Shown here in pieces: positions 26,741 to 36,480 of a DNA stretch of 64,000 nucleotides. Made by a program: the position numbers and the translations under genes. The notes below the pieces were generated by a model. It ran no database searches and was not told where the DNA came from. It was given only the letters and a program-made list of their open reading frames with translations. Location: the NCBI RefSeq assembly GCF_900156865.1, contig NZ_LT732529.1:2215805-2279804 (forward strand). The letters run 5' to 3'. Source of the DNA: Litchfieldia sinesaloumensis. GTDB taxonomy: Bacteria; Bacillota; Bacilli; Bacillales; Bacillaceae_L. The stretch's first letter is position 1; the number at the start of each line of letters is the position of its first letter.

Positions 26741-27080
26741 TTTAATTTCCTCCTTCAAAACTTATAAGCCTTGTTTATTCAGCTTTGGCTGAATACAAAA
26801 AACTCCACTCATCCTACTAAAAGGACGAATGGAGTTTATTCGCGGTACCACCTTTTTTCATAGATAAAAAACAATCTATGCTCTCAAGTAAAGATAACGG
26901 CTTTTCACCGGCTTTTACTACTCGATATTTCATAAAAGCTACTTAAGGGCGACCTTCCATCGTAACGTTCCTAAGAAATCTCACAGCTACTGATTTCTCT
27001 CTCTGAAGGTGTTTACTGATGTACTCTTCCCTCTCATCGTATGTATAATTATTTATTTAATAAACCTTAATTTAGTTCTT
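26741..27080 (-). promoter_or_regulatory. T-box riboswitch leader of valS
   Basis: On the minus strand the conserved T-box sequence GGTGGTACCGCG (reverse of 26841-26852) is followed by a terminator stem (26803-26834) and a T run. Uncharged tRNA-Val is expected to stabilise the antiterminator. Stem I (about 26890-27050) contains an AGTAGCTGTGAGATTTCTTAG segment. A candidate valine specifier is GTT at 26964-26966, within GAACGTTACG, but the register is one base off the leucine leader in this window, so the specifier is uncertain. Confidence 0.92.
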
Positions 27081-27086
27081 TAAAGA

Positions 27087-27128
27087 ATTTTACTACTTAT
27101 TTTGTAGCATTTCAATAGGTATTGTCAA
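27087..27128 (-). promoter_or_regulatory. Sigma-A promoter(s) of the valS leader
   Basis: Two overlapping promoters can be read on the minus strand. One is TTGAAA (27110-27115), 17 bases, TAAAAT (27087-27092). The other starts at TTGACA (27123-27128) with TACAAA 16 bases later. Either would start transcription a little upstream of the T-box stem I. Confidence 0.65.
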
Positions 27129-27263
27129 TAAGGGTAGCCAAGTTTTTAATACTTTATTCTCTCTGTTACGTTTTGTTACAAATTTTTTCAATATAGGTTA
27201 AGGAACTATTCGGGGTTTCTAAGCATATTTTAGTTATAGGATTTCACGAAGGGAGAGATCAGC

Positions 27264-27458
27264 ATGAAAGGACGTCGTTTTAGAAAATATTCTTATCCTC
27301 CTTGGTTGAGGCAATGTAGAGATGTTTGTCACCAATTCATTATTCCTATCACCATTGTTCAAGCTGTTCGAACCATCTTTCTGCCAACGACATTTGATGT
27401 ACTTTTTTTAGCGATTTTAATTTTACTGGCCGTTGCCTTTAACTTAGATTGGATTTAA
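27264..27458 (+). CDS. Small single-helix membrane protein, divergent from valS
   Basis: A 64-residue protein with a basic N-terminal part (MKGRRFRKYSYPPWLRQCRD) and two hydrophobic stretches (IIPITIVQAVRTIFLPTT and DVLFLAILILLAVAFNL), the second a clear membrane helix. The ATG has AAGGGAGAG about 6 bases upstream. Hydrophobicity and codon use look like a real gene, and it is convergent with ysxE. I think similar small proteins exist at this place in other Bacillus genomes but cannot verify that here. No function is known. Confidence 0.72.
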   Translation: MKGRRFRKYSYPPWLRQCRDVCHQFIIPITIVQAVRTIFLPTTFDVLFLAILILLAVAFNLDWI

Positions 27459-27492
27459 CAACTTTCAGTAGGAACTCAAGGGCCAAATACAA

Positions 27493-27527
27493 AAGAGAAT
27501 CCCACACATTATTCTGTATGGGATTCT
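27493..27527. terminator. Bidirectional terminator between the small membrane-protein gene and ysxE
   Basis: An AGAATCCCA/TGGGATTCT inverted repeat has T-rich tracts on both sides, covering the ysxE stop codon. It would stop the convergent transcripts from both directions. Confidence 0.8.
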
Positions 27528-28561
27528 TCTTCTGTTTCTTCTTTTCTTTTTTCTTCAGCTTCCAAAAGTTTGACGGCTACAAATTCAATATTCTTCGTTA
27601 ACCAATAGGCTCGTTGTAACCTCTGGACATGCTCACGTTCAGTTCTCTTTTCCTTATGTTCGATATAATTACGTACACATCGATAGATAGGTTCTGGAAA
27701 AGATAAATAACTTAAAAAGAGATGGAACTCCTCTTCCCGGAGTGGAAAACGACCATGATAGGTTTCAAACCATTCAAGACAATCTGTACAAAGAGTTGGA
27801 TACGTTTTAAGATTGTGATAATAAATACTTACTAAGTCATTGGTAGGATTTCCAAACCCTGCCTTTTCAAAATTTGATAGATAGCCTCTACCATTCTCAT
27901 CAAATAAAAAGTGCGTATGCGATAAATTATTTAGAGTTAATGCAGTACGGTAATCCTTCTTTTCCACAATCAATTCATACCATTTATCCATTTGTCTTCG
28001 TGCAAATGAGGAAGCAAGACTAGTTTCATAAAAATACGTACAAAACTGGAGTTCAAATGGGGACATATACCATTTTTGCTCTGCCTTATCAACGAAGTTT
28101 TCTAAAAATTGACTGCGTTCTTCCCATCTTTTAATAACTTCTTCATAATGGGCTGTAATTTCTTTTTCATTTATTGGCTGTTTCCTCACCGTAGTTAGGT
28201 GGATCCTAGCAACTTCTTTAATAAAGGTATGATAGTAATCCCCACGGTGCTCAGGAGGATCGCTCTTAAGCCACGGCATAAGGTAATGGAATTTCTGATT
28301 ATAAAAGACAAGGTATTTTCCTTCAATCGTTGGGAAGATGGGGACTGCCCTTGAAAAGCCCTGTTGGAATAATTGTTGAAGGTATGTTGGAAAGGATGGA
28401 TTTATTTTAGACGAAATAGATTTCAACGCAAAAATACCTTTGTTCGTCACTACTTTCGTTACTTTCCCAAGTTGTTCAAAGGAAATGGGCTGTAGATTGT
28501 ATTTTTTCAAGATGGGCCCGATTCTACTCATGTCTTCTTTATTCATTGGGCCATCACTCAC
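27509..28561 (-). CDS. ysxE: CotS-family spore protein YsxE
   Basis: YsxE belongs to the CotS/aminoglycoside-phosphotransferase-like fold family found in the spore coat. Visible family features are the N-terminal beta lobe (YNLQPISFEQLGKVTKVVTNKGIFALKSI), the YLMPWLKSD hinge, and a C-terminal lobe with NNLSHTHFLFDENGRGYLSNFEKAGFGNPTNDLVSIY in place of the catalytic HGDL...DFD segment. The loss of the canonical catalytic Asp pattern suggests it is not a kinase. The start is a GTG; an ATG five codons later is possible. It follows spoVID by 58 bases, as in B. subtilis. Confidence 0.9.
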   Translation of the reverse strand: MSDGPMNKEDMSRIGPILKKYNLQPISFEQLGKVTKVVTNKGIFALKSISSKINPSFPTYLQQLFQQGFSRAVPIFPTIEGKYLVFYNQKFHYLMPWLKSDPPEHRGDYYHTFIKEVARIHLTTVRKQPINEKEITAHYEEVIKRWEERSQFLENFVDKAEQKWYMSPFELQFCTYFYETSLASSFARRQMDKWYELIVEKKDYRTALTLNNLSHTHFLFDENGRGYLSNFEKAGFGNPTNDLVSIYYHNLKTYPTLCTDCLEWFETYHGRFPLREEEFHLFLSYLSFPEPIYRCVRNYIEHKEKRTEREHVQRLQRAYWLTKNIEFVAVKLLEAEEKRKEETEEESHTE

Positions 28562-28618
28562 TTTCTACGACAGATTTAAAGAAAACAGGGCGAGGTTCTC
28601 CTCACCCTACTTTCGTTT

Positions 28619-29866
28619 CTAGTTATTCGCATGTACAGGTATATATAAAAGCTGTCCTTCGGAAACGGAATCTGTATTTAAAGAATTTACACGTACTAAC
28701 TGCTGTACTGTAATTTCATATCGTTCTGAGATTTTTTCTAGTGAATCACCATGTTGAACGATACAAATCTTCATTGTCGTATGATCATCAACTTCATCTC
28801 TACCAAATATTTTGGTGAGTAATAAGTCATTTTCACTTCGTTTAACAGATTCCTCTGCTTGCTCTTCTTTATTTTCATTTAGGGCTTCTTTTTCCCTTAG
28901 TGCTGTTGAGCTTTTCTTGTTATTCTGATCGGAACCAAAGGATAATTGGTTGTCGTGTCTTGCTTTCACTTCAATTGAAGGTGTGAGGACAGTCTGAACC
29001 TCTTCTTCCTCCAAAATCGCTTCAACAACCTCCAACTCATCCTCTTTTTCCTGATAAGCTTCTTTTCTAGCCTCTACTTCAAACGGAACAAATAAATCAG
29101 CATCCTCATCTTCTTGCTGTTCGCTAAGGGCAACTACTTCTTCCTGTTCCTCATTATGTAGTACTACTTCCTCATTGCTTTGCAGTACTACTTCTTCTTG
29201 GTTGTCGCGTTTTTCCGCAACGATTTCCTCAGAAACACTAACCTCATCATCTTCATCAAAAGAACTGCTTCTTACTAGTTCCAGTTCCTCTGTAACTGGT
29301 TGTTCATCAACAATAGGAACAATCTTCTCTTCTTCTGAACTGTTTCTGATAGGCTCCAGCTCTTCTTCAGCTGGTTGTTTGGCTACGACAGGGGCTTGTT
29401 CTTCTTCTTGTCTTATAGCCTCTTCTTCCTCTTTAGGTGCTTGATTGACACCTTGGATACCGCTAATAGCTAAATCAGCAACTACTTTCAAACAACCACG
29501 TTTTGGAATTTCATAGTCAAATGTTTCAATCGAAACATACACATCATCCAAGCTTTGTACACGGTTTTGTGGAATTGTAATATCGACAGGGAATCGATGG
29601 TTAAGTTCACTTATCCCATCTTCACGTGTAAGCACCTCATTCACAAGTCGAACCGAGGCAAAATCACGCTCTTCCTCTTCAGAACTGTTTTCATCTATTC
29701 GATATTCACCTGTTAGCTGTAATGCACCACGAATGGACACATATTGGTCATGCTCTTGAATCACAATATCTGGATCAAGTGATATTGAAATGAGCTCTGA
29801 GACTTCCTGTCCCTTTTGAAACCAGACTGATTCCTCTACTGAAAATCGTAAGTTTTCAGATGACAC
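28619..29866 (-). CDS. spoVID: Spore coat morphogenetic protein SpoVID
   Basis: SpoVID encases the forespore and anchors SafA and other coat layers. The N-terminal domain (SENLRFSVEESVWFQKGQEVSELISISLDPDIVIQEHD) is close to B. subtilis SpoVID, and a LysM-like domain closes the protein (KICIVQHGDSLEKISERYEITVQQLVRVNSL). The middle (about 150-330) is very acidic and contains degenerate repeats of EEELEPIRNSS/TEELELVRSSS and EEVVLHNEE types. The ORF extends 25 codons upstream, but the GTG used here has AAAGGAGGAG before it and matches the family N-terminus. Length 415. Confidence 0.92.
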   Translation of the reverse strand: MSSENLRFSVEESVWFQKGQEVSELISISLDPDIVIQEHDQYVSIRGALQLTGEYRIDENSSEEEERDFASVRLVNEVLTREDGISELNHRFPVDITIPQNRVQSLDDVYVSIETFDYEIPKRGCLKVVADLAISGIQGVNQAPKEEEEAIRQEEEQAPVVAKQPAEEELEPIRNSSEEEKIVPIVDEQPVTEELELVRSSSFDEDDEVSVSEEIVAEKRDNQEEVVLQSNEEVVLHNEEQEEVVALSEQQEDEDADLFVPFEVEARKEAYQEKEDELEVVEAILEEEEVQTVLTPSIEVKARHDNQLSFGSDQNNKKSSTALREKEALNENKEEQAEESVKRSENDLLLTKIFGRDEVDDHTTMKICIVQHGDSLEKISERYEITVQQLVRVNSLNTDSVSEGQLLYIPVHANN

Positions 29867-29953
29867 GGCTACTCCTCCTTTCAGTCCCCTTCTATACAGA
29901 TTTACTATGACATTACAATTTTTATGATAATTTCTAGCCATTTATGATACTTT

Positions 29954-29996
29954 CTTAAAATAAATAAGGCAGACCCAGATGATTCTGAGTCTGCCT
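29954..29996 (-). terminator. Terminator at the end of the hem operon
   Basis: An AGGCAGAC/GTCTGCCT stem followed on the minus strand by an AT-rich T tract (TTATTTATTTT). It lies between hemL and spoVID. Confidence 0.8.
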
Positions 29997-30021
29997 AAGT
30001 TAATTATTTATTTAAGTTCTC

Positions 30022-30090
30022 TTAGGAAACGGGCACGATTCGAGTTCTTGCGTTTCCTTATAACTCTACTTTCCCTCGAGAACGGGAACG
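30022..30090. repeat. Pair of small inverted repeats downstream of hemL
   Basis: Two hairpins lie in the 110 bases after hemL. AGGAAACG (30025-30032) pairs with CGTTTCCT (30052-30059), and TTCCC (30071-30075) pairs with GGGAA (30084-30088). Both loops contain related CGAG/CTCG words. They are separate from the T-tract terminator further on. Function unknown; it may be a repetitive element. Confidence 0.5.
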
Positions 30091-30105
30091 AGTCCAGCGT
30101 TCAAA

Positions 30106-31398
30106 TTATCCCTTCAGTTTTGAAAATGCTTTTTCAGCTGCTTGGATGGTTTTCTCGATATCTTCTTCAGTATGAGCAGTTGAAAGGAATAACCCTTCAA
30201 ATTGGGATGGCGGTAAGAATACTCCCTCGTTTGCCATTTCCCGATAATAGGTTGCAAAGAACTCTAAGTTAGATGTTTTTGCTACGTCATAGCTCGTTAC
30301 CTTTTCGTTCGTAAAGAAGAAACCAATCATAGATCCAGCACGATTGATACAATGTGGGATATCGTATTTCTTAGCCGCTTCTGTAAGTCCGGATTCTAAA
30401 CGATCCGCTTTCTTACCGAATTCTTTGTAGTCTTCTGGTGTTAGTTGTGATAAAGTCTCATAGCCTGCTGCCATTGCTAATGGATTCCCTGAAAGTGTAC
30501 CTGCTTGATAAATAGGTCCAGCTGGTGCGATTTGTTCCATAATGTCTGCGCGTCCACCATATGCACCTACAGGAAGTCCACCACCGATAACTTTGCCCAG
30601 GCATGTGATATCAGGAGTAACACCAAAGTAACCTTGCGCACAATGATAATCCACACGGAATCCTGTCATCACCTCATCAAAAATAAGCAATGATCCATTT
30701 TGAGTTGTAATCTCACGGAGAGTTTCAAGGAAACCTGGTTGCGGAGGTACAACACCCATATTTCCAGCAACCGGTTCAACGATTACTCCAGCAATATCGT
30801 CCCCAAATTGTTCGAAAGCAAATTTTACGGCCTCAAGATCATTATAAGGTACGGTTATTGTATTTTTAGCGATTCCTTCAGGAACTCCTGGACTATCAGG
30901 CAAACCAAGTGTAGCTACTCCTGAACCCGCTTTAATTAATAGTGAATCACCATGACCATGGTAACACCCTTCAAATTTTAAGATTTTACTACGACCTGTA
31001 TAACCCCTAGCTAATCGTAATGCACTCATTGTTGCTTCTGTTCCAGAGTTAACCATACGTACGATTTCGATTGATGGTACTCTTTCAATAACAAGCTTTG
31101 CAAGTTTAGTTTCTGCTAAAGTTGGGGCACCGAAGCTCGTTCCTAATTCAGTTGTTTTTTTGAGTGCTTCTACTACTCGATCGTTTGCATGACCGTGAAT
31201 GAGAGGTCCCCATGATAATACGTAATCTATGTATTCATTTCCATCAATATCATATATTTTGGAGCCTTTCCCTCGCTCCATAAAGATCGGATCCATATTT
31301 ACAGATTTGAAAGCACGAACTGGGCTATTTACTCCACCTGGCATAAGTTTTACTGCCTCTGCAAATGCCGCTTTTGACTTATCATAACTTCTCATCAT
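30106..31398 (-). CDS. hemL: Glutamate-1-semialdehyde 2,1-aminomutase
   Basis: HemL converts glutamate-1-semialdehyde into 5-aminolevulinate, the first committed tetrapyrrole precursor. It is a PLP-dependent fold-type I enzyme. The PLP lysine lies in [18 protein letters not shown], and the substrate segments [19 protein letters not shown] and [10 protein letters not shown] are present. Its 430 residues are typical. Two adjacent ATGs occur; the second fits the ribosome-site spacing slightly better (AAAGGGG, 8 bases). It is the last gene of the hem operon, after a palindromic intergenic element. Confidence 0.97.
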   Translation of the reverse strand: MMRSYDKSKAAFAEAVKLMPGGVNSPVRAFKSVNMDPIFMERGKGSKIYDIDGNEYIDYVLSWGPLIHGHANDRVVEALKKTTELGTSFGAPTLAETKLAKLVIERVPSIEIVRMVNSGTEATMSALRLARGYTGRSKILKFEGCYHGHGDSLLIKAGSGVATLGLPDSPGVPEGIAKNTITVPYNDLEAVKFAFEQFGDDIAGVIVEPVAGNMGVVPPQPGFLETLREITTQNGSLLIFDEVMTGFRVDYHCAQGYFGVTPDITCLGKVIGGGLPVGAYGGRADIMEQIAPAGPIYQAGTLSGNPLAMAAGYETLSQLTPEDYKEFGKKADRLESGLTEAAKKYDIPHCINRAGSMIGFFFTNEKVTSYDVAKTSNLEFFATYYREMANEGVFLPPSQFEGLFLSTAHTEEDIEKTIQAAEKAFSKLKG

Positions 31399-31418
31399 CG
31401 TAACCCCTTTCTTTTTGC

Positions 31419-31465
31419 GGGGTCTGACCCCCGATACGTTAATGCAGTGGGGGTCAGGCCCCCCC
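31419..31465. repeat. GC-rich palindromic element between hemL and hemB
   Basis: GGGGTCTGACCCCC (31419-31432) and GGGGGTCAGGCCCCCCC (31449-31465) are each near-palindromes and are inverted versions of each other, 16 bases apart. The strong GC-richness is unlike the AT-rich surroundings. It looks like a REP-type repeat unit. It could form a transcript hairpin that lowers hemL expression relative to hemB. Confidence 0.65.
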
Positions 31466-31472
31466 TTATTAG

Positions 31473-32462
31473 TTAGTTCTTTTCTCGCAACCAGCGCGCC
31501 ACATCTTTTGAATGATACGTAATAATCAAATCAGCACCTGCACGCTTCATTCCAGTTAGCATTTCCATAACAATGTCTTTCTCGTTTATCCAGCCATTTT
31601 GTGCTGCAGCTTTAATCATCGAATATTCGCCACTTACATTATAGGCAACCACTGGTGCGTTAAAATTATTTTTAACATCGCGCACGATATCTAAATAAGA
31701 CAATGCTGGCTTTACAATTATGAAATCAGCGCCCTCTTCAATATCAGATTCCGCCTCACGTAAAGCCTCTAAGCGATTGCCATAATCCATTTGGTAGGTT
31801 TTACGGTCACCAAAGGATGGCGCACTCCCCGCTGCATCACGGAATGGACCATAGAATGCAGATGAATATTTAACCGCGTATGACATAATTGGGATATTTT
31901 CAAAACCAGCCTCATCTAAGCCATGGCGAATCGCTGTCACAAAACCGTCCATCATGTTGGATGGCGCGATAATATCTGCGCCGGCTTGCGCTTGACTTAC
32001 AGCTGTCTTGGCTAATAGCTCAAGAGATGGATCATTAAGGATTTGACCGTTCTCAATTACACCACAATGGCCATGGGACGTATATTCACACAGGCATGTA
32101 TCAGCGATAACAACCAATTCTGGATGTTTTTCTTTTGTTAACCGAGTTGCTTTTTGGACGATTCCATGATCATGAAAAGCACCTGTACCTGTTTCATCTT
32201 TTTCATGCTCATGTGGTACACCGAATAAGATAACTGATTTAATTCCTAACGCAACGACCTCATCAAGCTCTTGCTCTAGTAAATCTAATGAAATATTATA
32301 CACACCAGGCATCGAAGAAACTTCTACTTTTTTATTCTCGCCTTCTACAATAAACAATGGGTAGATTAAATCTTCTGTATGTAAATGCGTTTCACGAACC
32401 ATCGCTCGAATGTTTGCGGTATGACGTAATCTTCTATGTCTTGCAAATTGTAATTTTTCCAT
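31473..32462 (-). CDS. hemB: Porphobilinogen synthase (delta-aminolevulinic acid dehydratase)
   Basis: HemB condenses two 5-aminolevulinates to porphobilinogen. The active-site lysines lie in [25 protein letters not shown] and [14 protein letters not shown]. The zinc region appears as [15 protein letters not shown], with three cysteines. The C-terminal segment is typical. Its 329 residues are normal. A GGAGGAG ribosome site precedes the ATG, and hemD ends three bases upstream. Confidence 0.97.
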   Translation of the reverse strand: MEKLQFARHRRLRHTANIRAMVRETHLHTEDLIYPLFIVEGENKKVEVSSMPGVYNISLDLLEQELDEVVALGIKSVILFGVPHEHEKDETGTGAFHDHGIVQKATRLTKEKHPELVVIADTCLCEYTSHGHCGVIENGQILNDPSLELLAKTAVSQAQAGADIIAPSNMMDGFVTAIRHGLDEAGFENIPIMSYAVKYSSAFYGPFRDAAGSAPSFGDRKTYQMDYGNRLEALREAESDIEEGADFIIVKPALSYLDIVRDVKNNFNAPVVAYNVSGEYSMIKAAAQNGWINEKDIVMEMLTGMKRAGADLIITYHSKDVARWLREKN

Positions 32463-32465
32463 CTA

Positions 32466-33266
32466 TTATTCTCCTCCTTGCACTTGTAAATAATCAATGA
32501 TACCCATAAGTAAATCATCAATTGTATATGTTGTAGGACAAATATGAATCGGAATATGTAAGTTCCTTGCTGCCTTCAATGTTTCGGGTCCAATACAGGC
32601 AAATAGCACCTTACTCGTCCATTCTCTCCACTCAGTATGTTCGACCATTTTATAAAACTGCCTTACAGTTGAAGGACTAGTAAAGGTGATAATATCGATT
32701 TGCCTATTCGTTAATAGCTCGATTAAACGCTCTTTTTCATGAGAATTACCTACCGTCTCATAGACAATTAAATCAGTTGCTTCTGCATCATGCTTTACTA
32801 GTTCATCAACTAAAAAAGAACGTGATAGATTTCCACGAGCAAGTAAAAAACGGGCACCTTGCTTCACGTAAGGTCTAAGGCTTTCAAACAATCCTTCTGC
32901 TACAAATTCGTCCGGTACTAACTCAGTCTTAATCCCTTTTGACTCCACAGCCTCTTTGGTTTTTGAGCCAACCACTGCGATTTTAGGGAAAGGAATGTCA
33001 TGGCCCGCTTTTTCTACTACTTGCTTATAAAAATCAAAAAAGTAATCAACACCGTTTTTACTTGTAAAAATTAGCCAATCATAGGTAGATAAGTTTTCTA
33101 TGGTCTTCTCAATTTTTTCTGTTTCGTTTGACTTTTGGAACGTTAGCAATGGAATTTCAATTGAAGTTCCACCAGCTGCAATTATTTTACGAGAAAATTC
33201 CGCAGCTTGCTTTTTACCTCTTGTATTTAAGATAGATTTCCCCAGAAGAGGTTGTTCACACTCCAT
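32466..33266 (-). CDS. hemD: Uroporphyrinogen-III synthase
   Basis: HemD closes and inverts ring D of hydroxymethylbilane to give uroporphyrinogen III. Family sequence conservation is low. Segments that fit are LIFTSKNGVDYFFDF, KIAVVGSKTKEAVESKG, and IITFTSPSTVRQFYKM, followed by FACIGPETLKAARNLHI. The start codon overlaps the hemC stop (ATG within TAATG), showing translational coupling. Position between hemC and hemB supports the call. Confidence 0.93.
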   Translation of the reverse strand: MECEQPLLGKSILNTRGKKQAAEFSRKIIAAGGTSIEIPLLTFQKSNETEKIEKTIENLSTYDWLIFTSKNGVDYFFDFYKQVVEKAGHDIPFPKIAVVGSKTKEAVESKGIKTELVPDEFVAEGLFESLRPYVKQGARFLLARGNLSRSFLVDELVKHDAEATDLIVYETVGNSHEKERLIELLTNRQIDIITFTSPSTVRQFYKMVEHTEWREWTSKVLFACIGPETLKAARNLHIPIHICPTTYTIDDLLMGIIDYLQVQGGE

Positions 33267-34198
33267 TACTGATTGAGCTCCATTTTGACTTTGTCGATTA
33301 ATTCCTTAGCGCCAAGGTCAGATAATTTTTTTGCCGCGTCATGACCAACTTCAATAGGATTAGCGCCAAAAACTTGTTCCTTATAAATTGTTTTCCCATC
33401 AGGTGAGCCAACCAACGTTGTTAAGGCAATTTCTTTATCGTCAGACATTGTTGCATAAGCAGCAATCGGCACCTGACAACCACCTTCCATTTTGTGAAGG
33501 AAAGCACGTTCTGCAGCTACAGTTTTTTCTGTGTATTCATCATTTAGTTTTGACAGAGCTTCAAGAATCTCTGCATCATCTTCACGGCATTCGATTGCTA
33601 ACGCACCCTGACCTACTGCTGGTAAACATACTTCTGGTTCAACGAATTCTGATACAACATCGTCAGACCACCCCAGACGTTTTAGCCCTGCAGCCGCTAA
33701 TACGATGGCATCATAATCTTCATTTTCTAGCTTCGTGAGTCTTGTATCGATATTTCCACGAATCCATTTAATTTCAATATCATCTCTCTTTGCTAGCAAC
33801 TGTGAACTTCTGCGTAAGCTACTAGTTCCTACGATTGCCCCACTTGGTAGCTCTTCAAAAGGTACATTGCCCTTCGAGATAATCACATCTCGGTGGTCTT
33901 CACGCTTTGGAACACAACCAATAGTAAGTCCTTCAGGCAAGACAGCAGGCATATCCTTCATACTGTGTACCGCCATATCAATTTCTTTATCAAACAATGC
34001 TTGCTCAATTTCTTTCACGAAGAGGCCTTTCCCACCCACTTTGGATAAAGTAACATCTAGGATTTTATCACCTTTTGTAACAATTTCCTTTACCTCAAAC
34101 TCATATGGAACACCTAGGTTCTTTAGTTGCTGAATAACCCAGTTTGTCTGTGTAATTGCTAATTTACTTCTACGAGAACCAACAATAATTTTTCTCAT
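33266..34198 (-). CDS. hemC: Hydroxymethylbilane synthase (porphobilinogen deaminase)
   Basis: HemC joins four porphobilinogens into hydroxymethylbilane. The dipyrromethane cofactor attaches to the Cys in [17 protein letters not shown], and the substrate-binding segments [28 protein letters not shown] and [26 protein letters not shown] are conserved. Its 310 residues are typical. It follows hemX by 24 bases. Confidence 0.97.
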   Translation of the reverse strand: MRKIIVGSRRSKLAITQTNWVIQQLKNLGVPYEFEVKEIVTKGDKILDVTLSKVGGKGLFVKEIEQALFDKEIDMAVHSMKDMPAVLPEGLTIGCVPKREDHRDVIISKGNVPFEELPSGAIVGTSSLRRSSQLLAKRDDIEIKWIRGNIDTRLTKLENEDYDAIVLAAAGLKRLGWSDDVVSEFVEPEVCLPAVGQGALAIECREDDAEILEALSKLNDEYTEKTVAAERAFLHKMEGGCQVPIAAYATMSDDKEIALTTLVGSPDGKTIYKEQVFGANPIEVGHDAAKKLSDLGAKELIDKVKMELNQ

Positions 34199-34222
34199 CG
34201 TGTACCTCCTGTTAATGTAGGC

Positions 34223-35056
34223 TTATGTATGCCAGAAATGGAAACTTGACAAGCTTCCAAATAGAAAGAAATTAATTAGTAAGAGTAAAAATGCCCCTAT
34301 ATTTAAGTAGGCAATTGTCTTTCCTTGGAGCTTTTGAACAACTCTTTTATAAAGATACCATGCATATATAACTAAAACAAAAAAGGACCCTAATACTTTT
34401 GCATCATACAAATAGAAATTCTCGACCTTTATAAAGGCCCACAAAACTCCTAAAATAAGTGCTAATAAAAGCATGGGCACCCCAATAAGATTCAATACAT
34501 ACCCCATATGATCAAGCTTTGATAAGTCATCTAGGCGAAGTACCCTTTTCCCCCATTTTTTCTGTTTTAATAAATTGTATTGAATCAGATAAAGAATCGA
34601 AAAAACGAACGATAACGAAAAGGCCCCATACGATAAAATGGCCATCGTAATATGAATCATTAGGAGTTCTGAAATCAGCTGAGTTTCTACTGCACTAGAA
34701 CCATGCTGGCCTGGAGCAAATGTATGTAACGCCATAATAAAGAATCCTAATAGGTTTGTAAAAAAAACAATAAAGTCCACTCTCAAGAATTTGTTTAATA
34801 TAAGTGAGAGGGTTATTAAAACCCAGGCATAAAAATAAAGCCCCTCCACCATGGATAGAATTGGAAATCTGCCTGTATTTAACACCCTTGTTAGCAGAAA
34901 AATAGATTGAATGATCCATACAAATGCAAGTAACCAGAAGGCAAACTTATTTACCTTCCGGTTATTATGAAGAAAGTCTATAAAATAAAGTAGGACACTA
35001 AAGGCATAGAGAATTACAGTGAACTCATGTAACCTCATTACATTCATCTCTACCAT
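34223..35056 (-). CDS. hemX: HemX, membrane protein of the hem operon (cytochrome c assembly-like)
   Basis: HemX is a polytopic protein with about eight membrane segments and the WAF/GLYFYAWVLITLSLIL pattern of the CcmC/ResC-like cytochrome c assembly family. In B. subtilis it lowers HemA (glutamyl-tRNA reductase) level, so it acts as a negative regulator of the pathway. It lies between hemA and hemC, 15 bases after the hemA stop. A GGAGAAATTG site precedes the ATG. The molecular activity is not settled. Confidence 0.92.
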   Translation of the reverse strand: MVEMNVMRLHEFTVILYAFSVLLYFIDFLHNNRKVNKFAFWLLAFVWIIQSIFLLTRVLNTGRFPILSMVEGLYFYAWVLITLSLILNKFLRVDFIVFFTNLLGFFIMALHTFAPGQHGSSAVETQLISELLMIHITMAILSYGAFSLSFVFSILYLIQYNLLKQKKWGKRVLRLDDLSKLDHMGYVLNLIGVPMLLLALILGVLWAFIKVENFYLYDAKVLGSFFVLVIYAWYLYKRVVQKLQGKTIAYLNIGAFLLLLINFFLFGSLSSFHFWHT

Positions 35057-35071
35057 TTCAATTTCTCCTCA

Positions 35072-36424
35072 TCATGACTGTAGAGAAGGTTGCTGTCTAT
35101 TTACTGATACCATGTTCATCTTACTATTTTCCTTTTGCATCCGTTGCTCAGAAACAACTGCATCCTCAATATCGAAAATTTTCATAAATAATGCTAGTGA
35201 TTCATCTGCATTCGGCTGTGCAGCAAGTTCTTTTGCTTGTAAGATAGGGTCTTTCAGTAATTGATTAATGATACTTTTCGTATGTTTACTTAAAACTTTT
35301 CTTTCACGCTCAGTTAGATTAGGCATTTTGCGTTCTATACTTTCCATTGTTTCAGCTTGAATAGCTAATGCCTTATTGCGAAGAGCTGAAATCACTGGAA
35401 CTACACCTAGCGTGTTTAGCCAATTTTTAAATTCAACTATCTCTGCTTCAATCATAAGCTCGATAGCTTCTGCTGCTACTTTTCGCTCTTGAAGATTGGC
35501 TTCTACAATTCCTTCTAAATCATCAATATCATATAAAAAGACACTTTCTAAATCTGATAGCCCTGGGTCTAAATCCCTAGGCACAGCTATATCAACCATA
35601 AACAGTGGACGACCTTTTCTAAGTCGTTCTACATCCTGCATCATGTCTTTTGTTATAATATAGCCTTTTGCACCTGTAGAGCTGATTAAGATGTCAGCAT
35701 CAATTAAGGCACATTGAAGTTCTTCCATTGCTTTTGCTTCACCTTGGAATTTCTCAGCCAAGTTCTGTGCTTTTTCATACGTACGGTTCATAACGGTTAC
35801 TTTACCTACACCTGAACCGTGTAGGTTTTGTACAGCTAACTCGCCCATTTTTCCAGCACCCATGATGAGAACATTTTTATTCGAGAGATCACCAAAGATT
35901 TTCTTAGCAAGTTCTACAGCTGCATAACTGACTGAAACAGCATTTGAACCAATTTCAGTTTCAGAATGTGCACGTTTTGCTAATGTAATGGACTGCTTAA
36001 AAAGATGATTAAAAACAGTGCCGGAAGTTCGTTTCTCTTGTGCAGTTAAAAAACTCGAACGTACTTGTCCTAGTATTTGCGTTTCACCAACAACCATTGA
36101 GTTTAACCCACATGTCACCTGGAAAAGATGCTCAACAGCACCTTCATTTTCAAAAATATTTAAATATGGCGTAAATTCTTCTTTGTCGATTCCAAACCAT
36201 TTGGAAAGGAAGTCTTTAATATAGTAGCGTCCTGTATGCAGTTGGTCGACAACAGCATATATTTCTGTCCGATTACAAGTAGAGACAATAATATTTTCTA
36301 GAATACTTTTTTTCCCTTTTAATTCCTCCATTGCTTGTACAAGGCTTTCCGAATCAAAAGTTAATTTTTCACGTATTTCGACAGGGGCTGTTTTATAATT
36401 AAGTCCGACCATTATTGTATGCAT
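35072..36424 (-). CDS. hemA: Glutamyl-tRNA reductase
   Basis: HemA reduces glutamyl-tRNA to glutamate-1-semialdehyde with NADPH, the first and regulated step of the C5 pathway. The catalytic C50 lies in [12 protein letters not shown]. The NADPH-binding domain starts at [18 protein letters not shown], and a long dimerisation helix closes the protein. Its 450 residues are typical. It is the first gene of hemAXCDBL. A TATAAT-like -10 box (36481-36486) precedes it. A PerR box like the B. subtilis one was looked for but not found in good form. Confidence 0.97.
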   Translation of the reverse strand: MHTIMVGLNYKTAPVEIREKLTFDSESLVQAMEELKGKKSILENIIVSTCNRTEIYAVVDQLHTGRYYIKDFLSKWFGIDKEEFTPYLNIFENEGAVEHLFQVTCGLNSMVVGETQILGQVRSSFLTAQEKRTSGTVFNHLFKQSITLAKRAHSETEIGSNAVSVSYAAVELAKKIFGDLSNKNVLIMGAGKMGELAVQNLHGSGVGKVTVMNRTYEKAQNLAEKFQGEAKAMEELQCALIDADILISSTGAKGYIITKDMMQDVERLRKGRPLFMVDIAVPRDLDPGLSDLESVFLYDIDDLEGIVEANLQERKVAAEAIELMIEAEIVEFKNWLNTLGVVPVISALRNKALAIQAETMESIERKMPNLTERERKVLSKHTKSIINQLLKDPILQAKELAAQPNADESLALFMKIFDIEDAVVSEQRMQKENSKMNMVSVNRQQPSLQS

Positions 36425-36480
36425 TATTTCTCACCCCAACCTTTTTTAATCGATGGCACTTTTCGTCCACAAACTAATAC

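Noticed and set aside
29867-29960. Sigma-E promoter before spoVID
   Set aside because: CATAGTAA with an ATA upstream is present but the spacing is 13 instead of about 16 bases; not supported.
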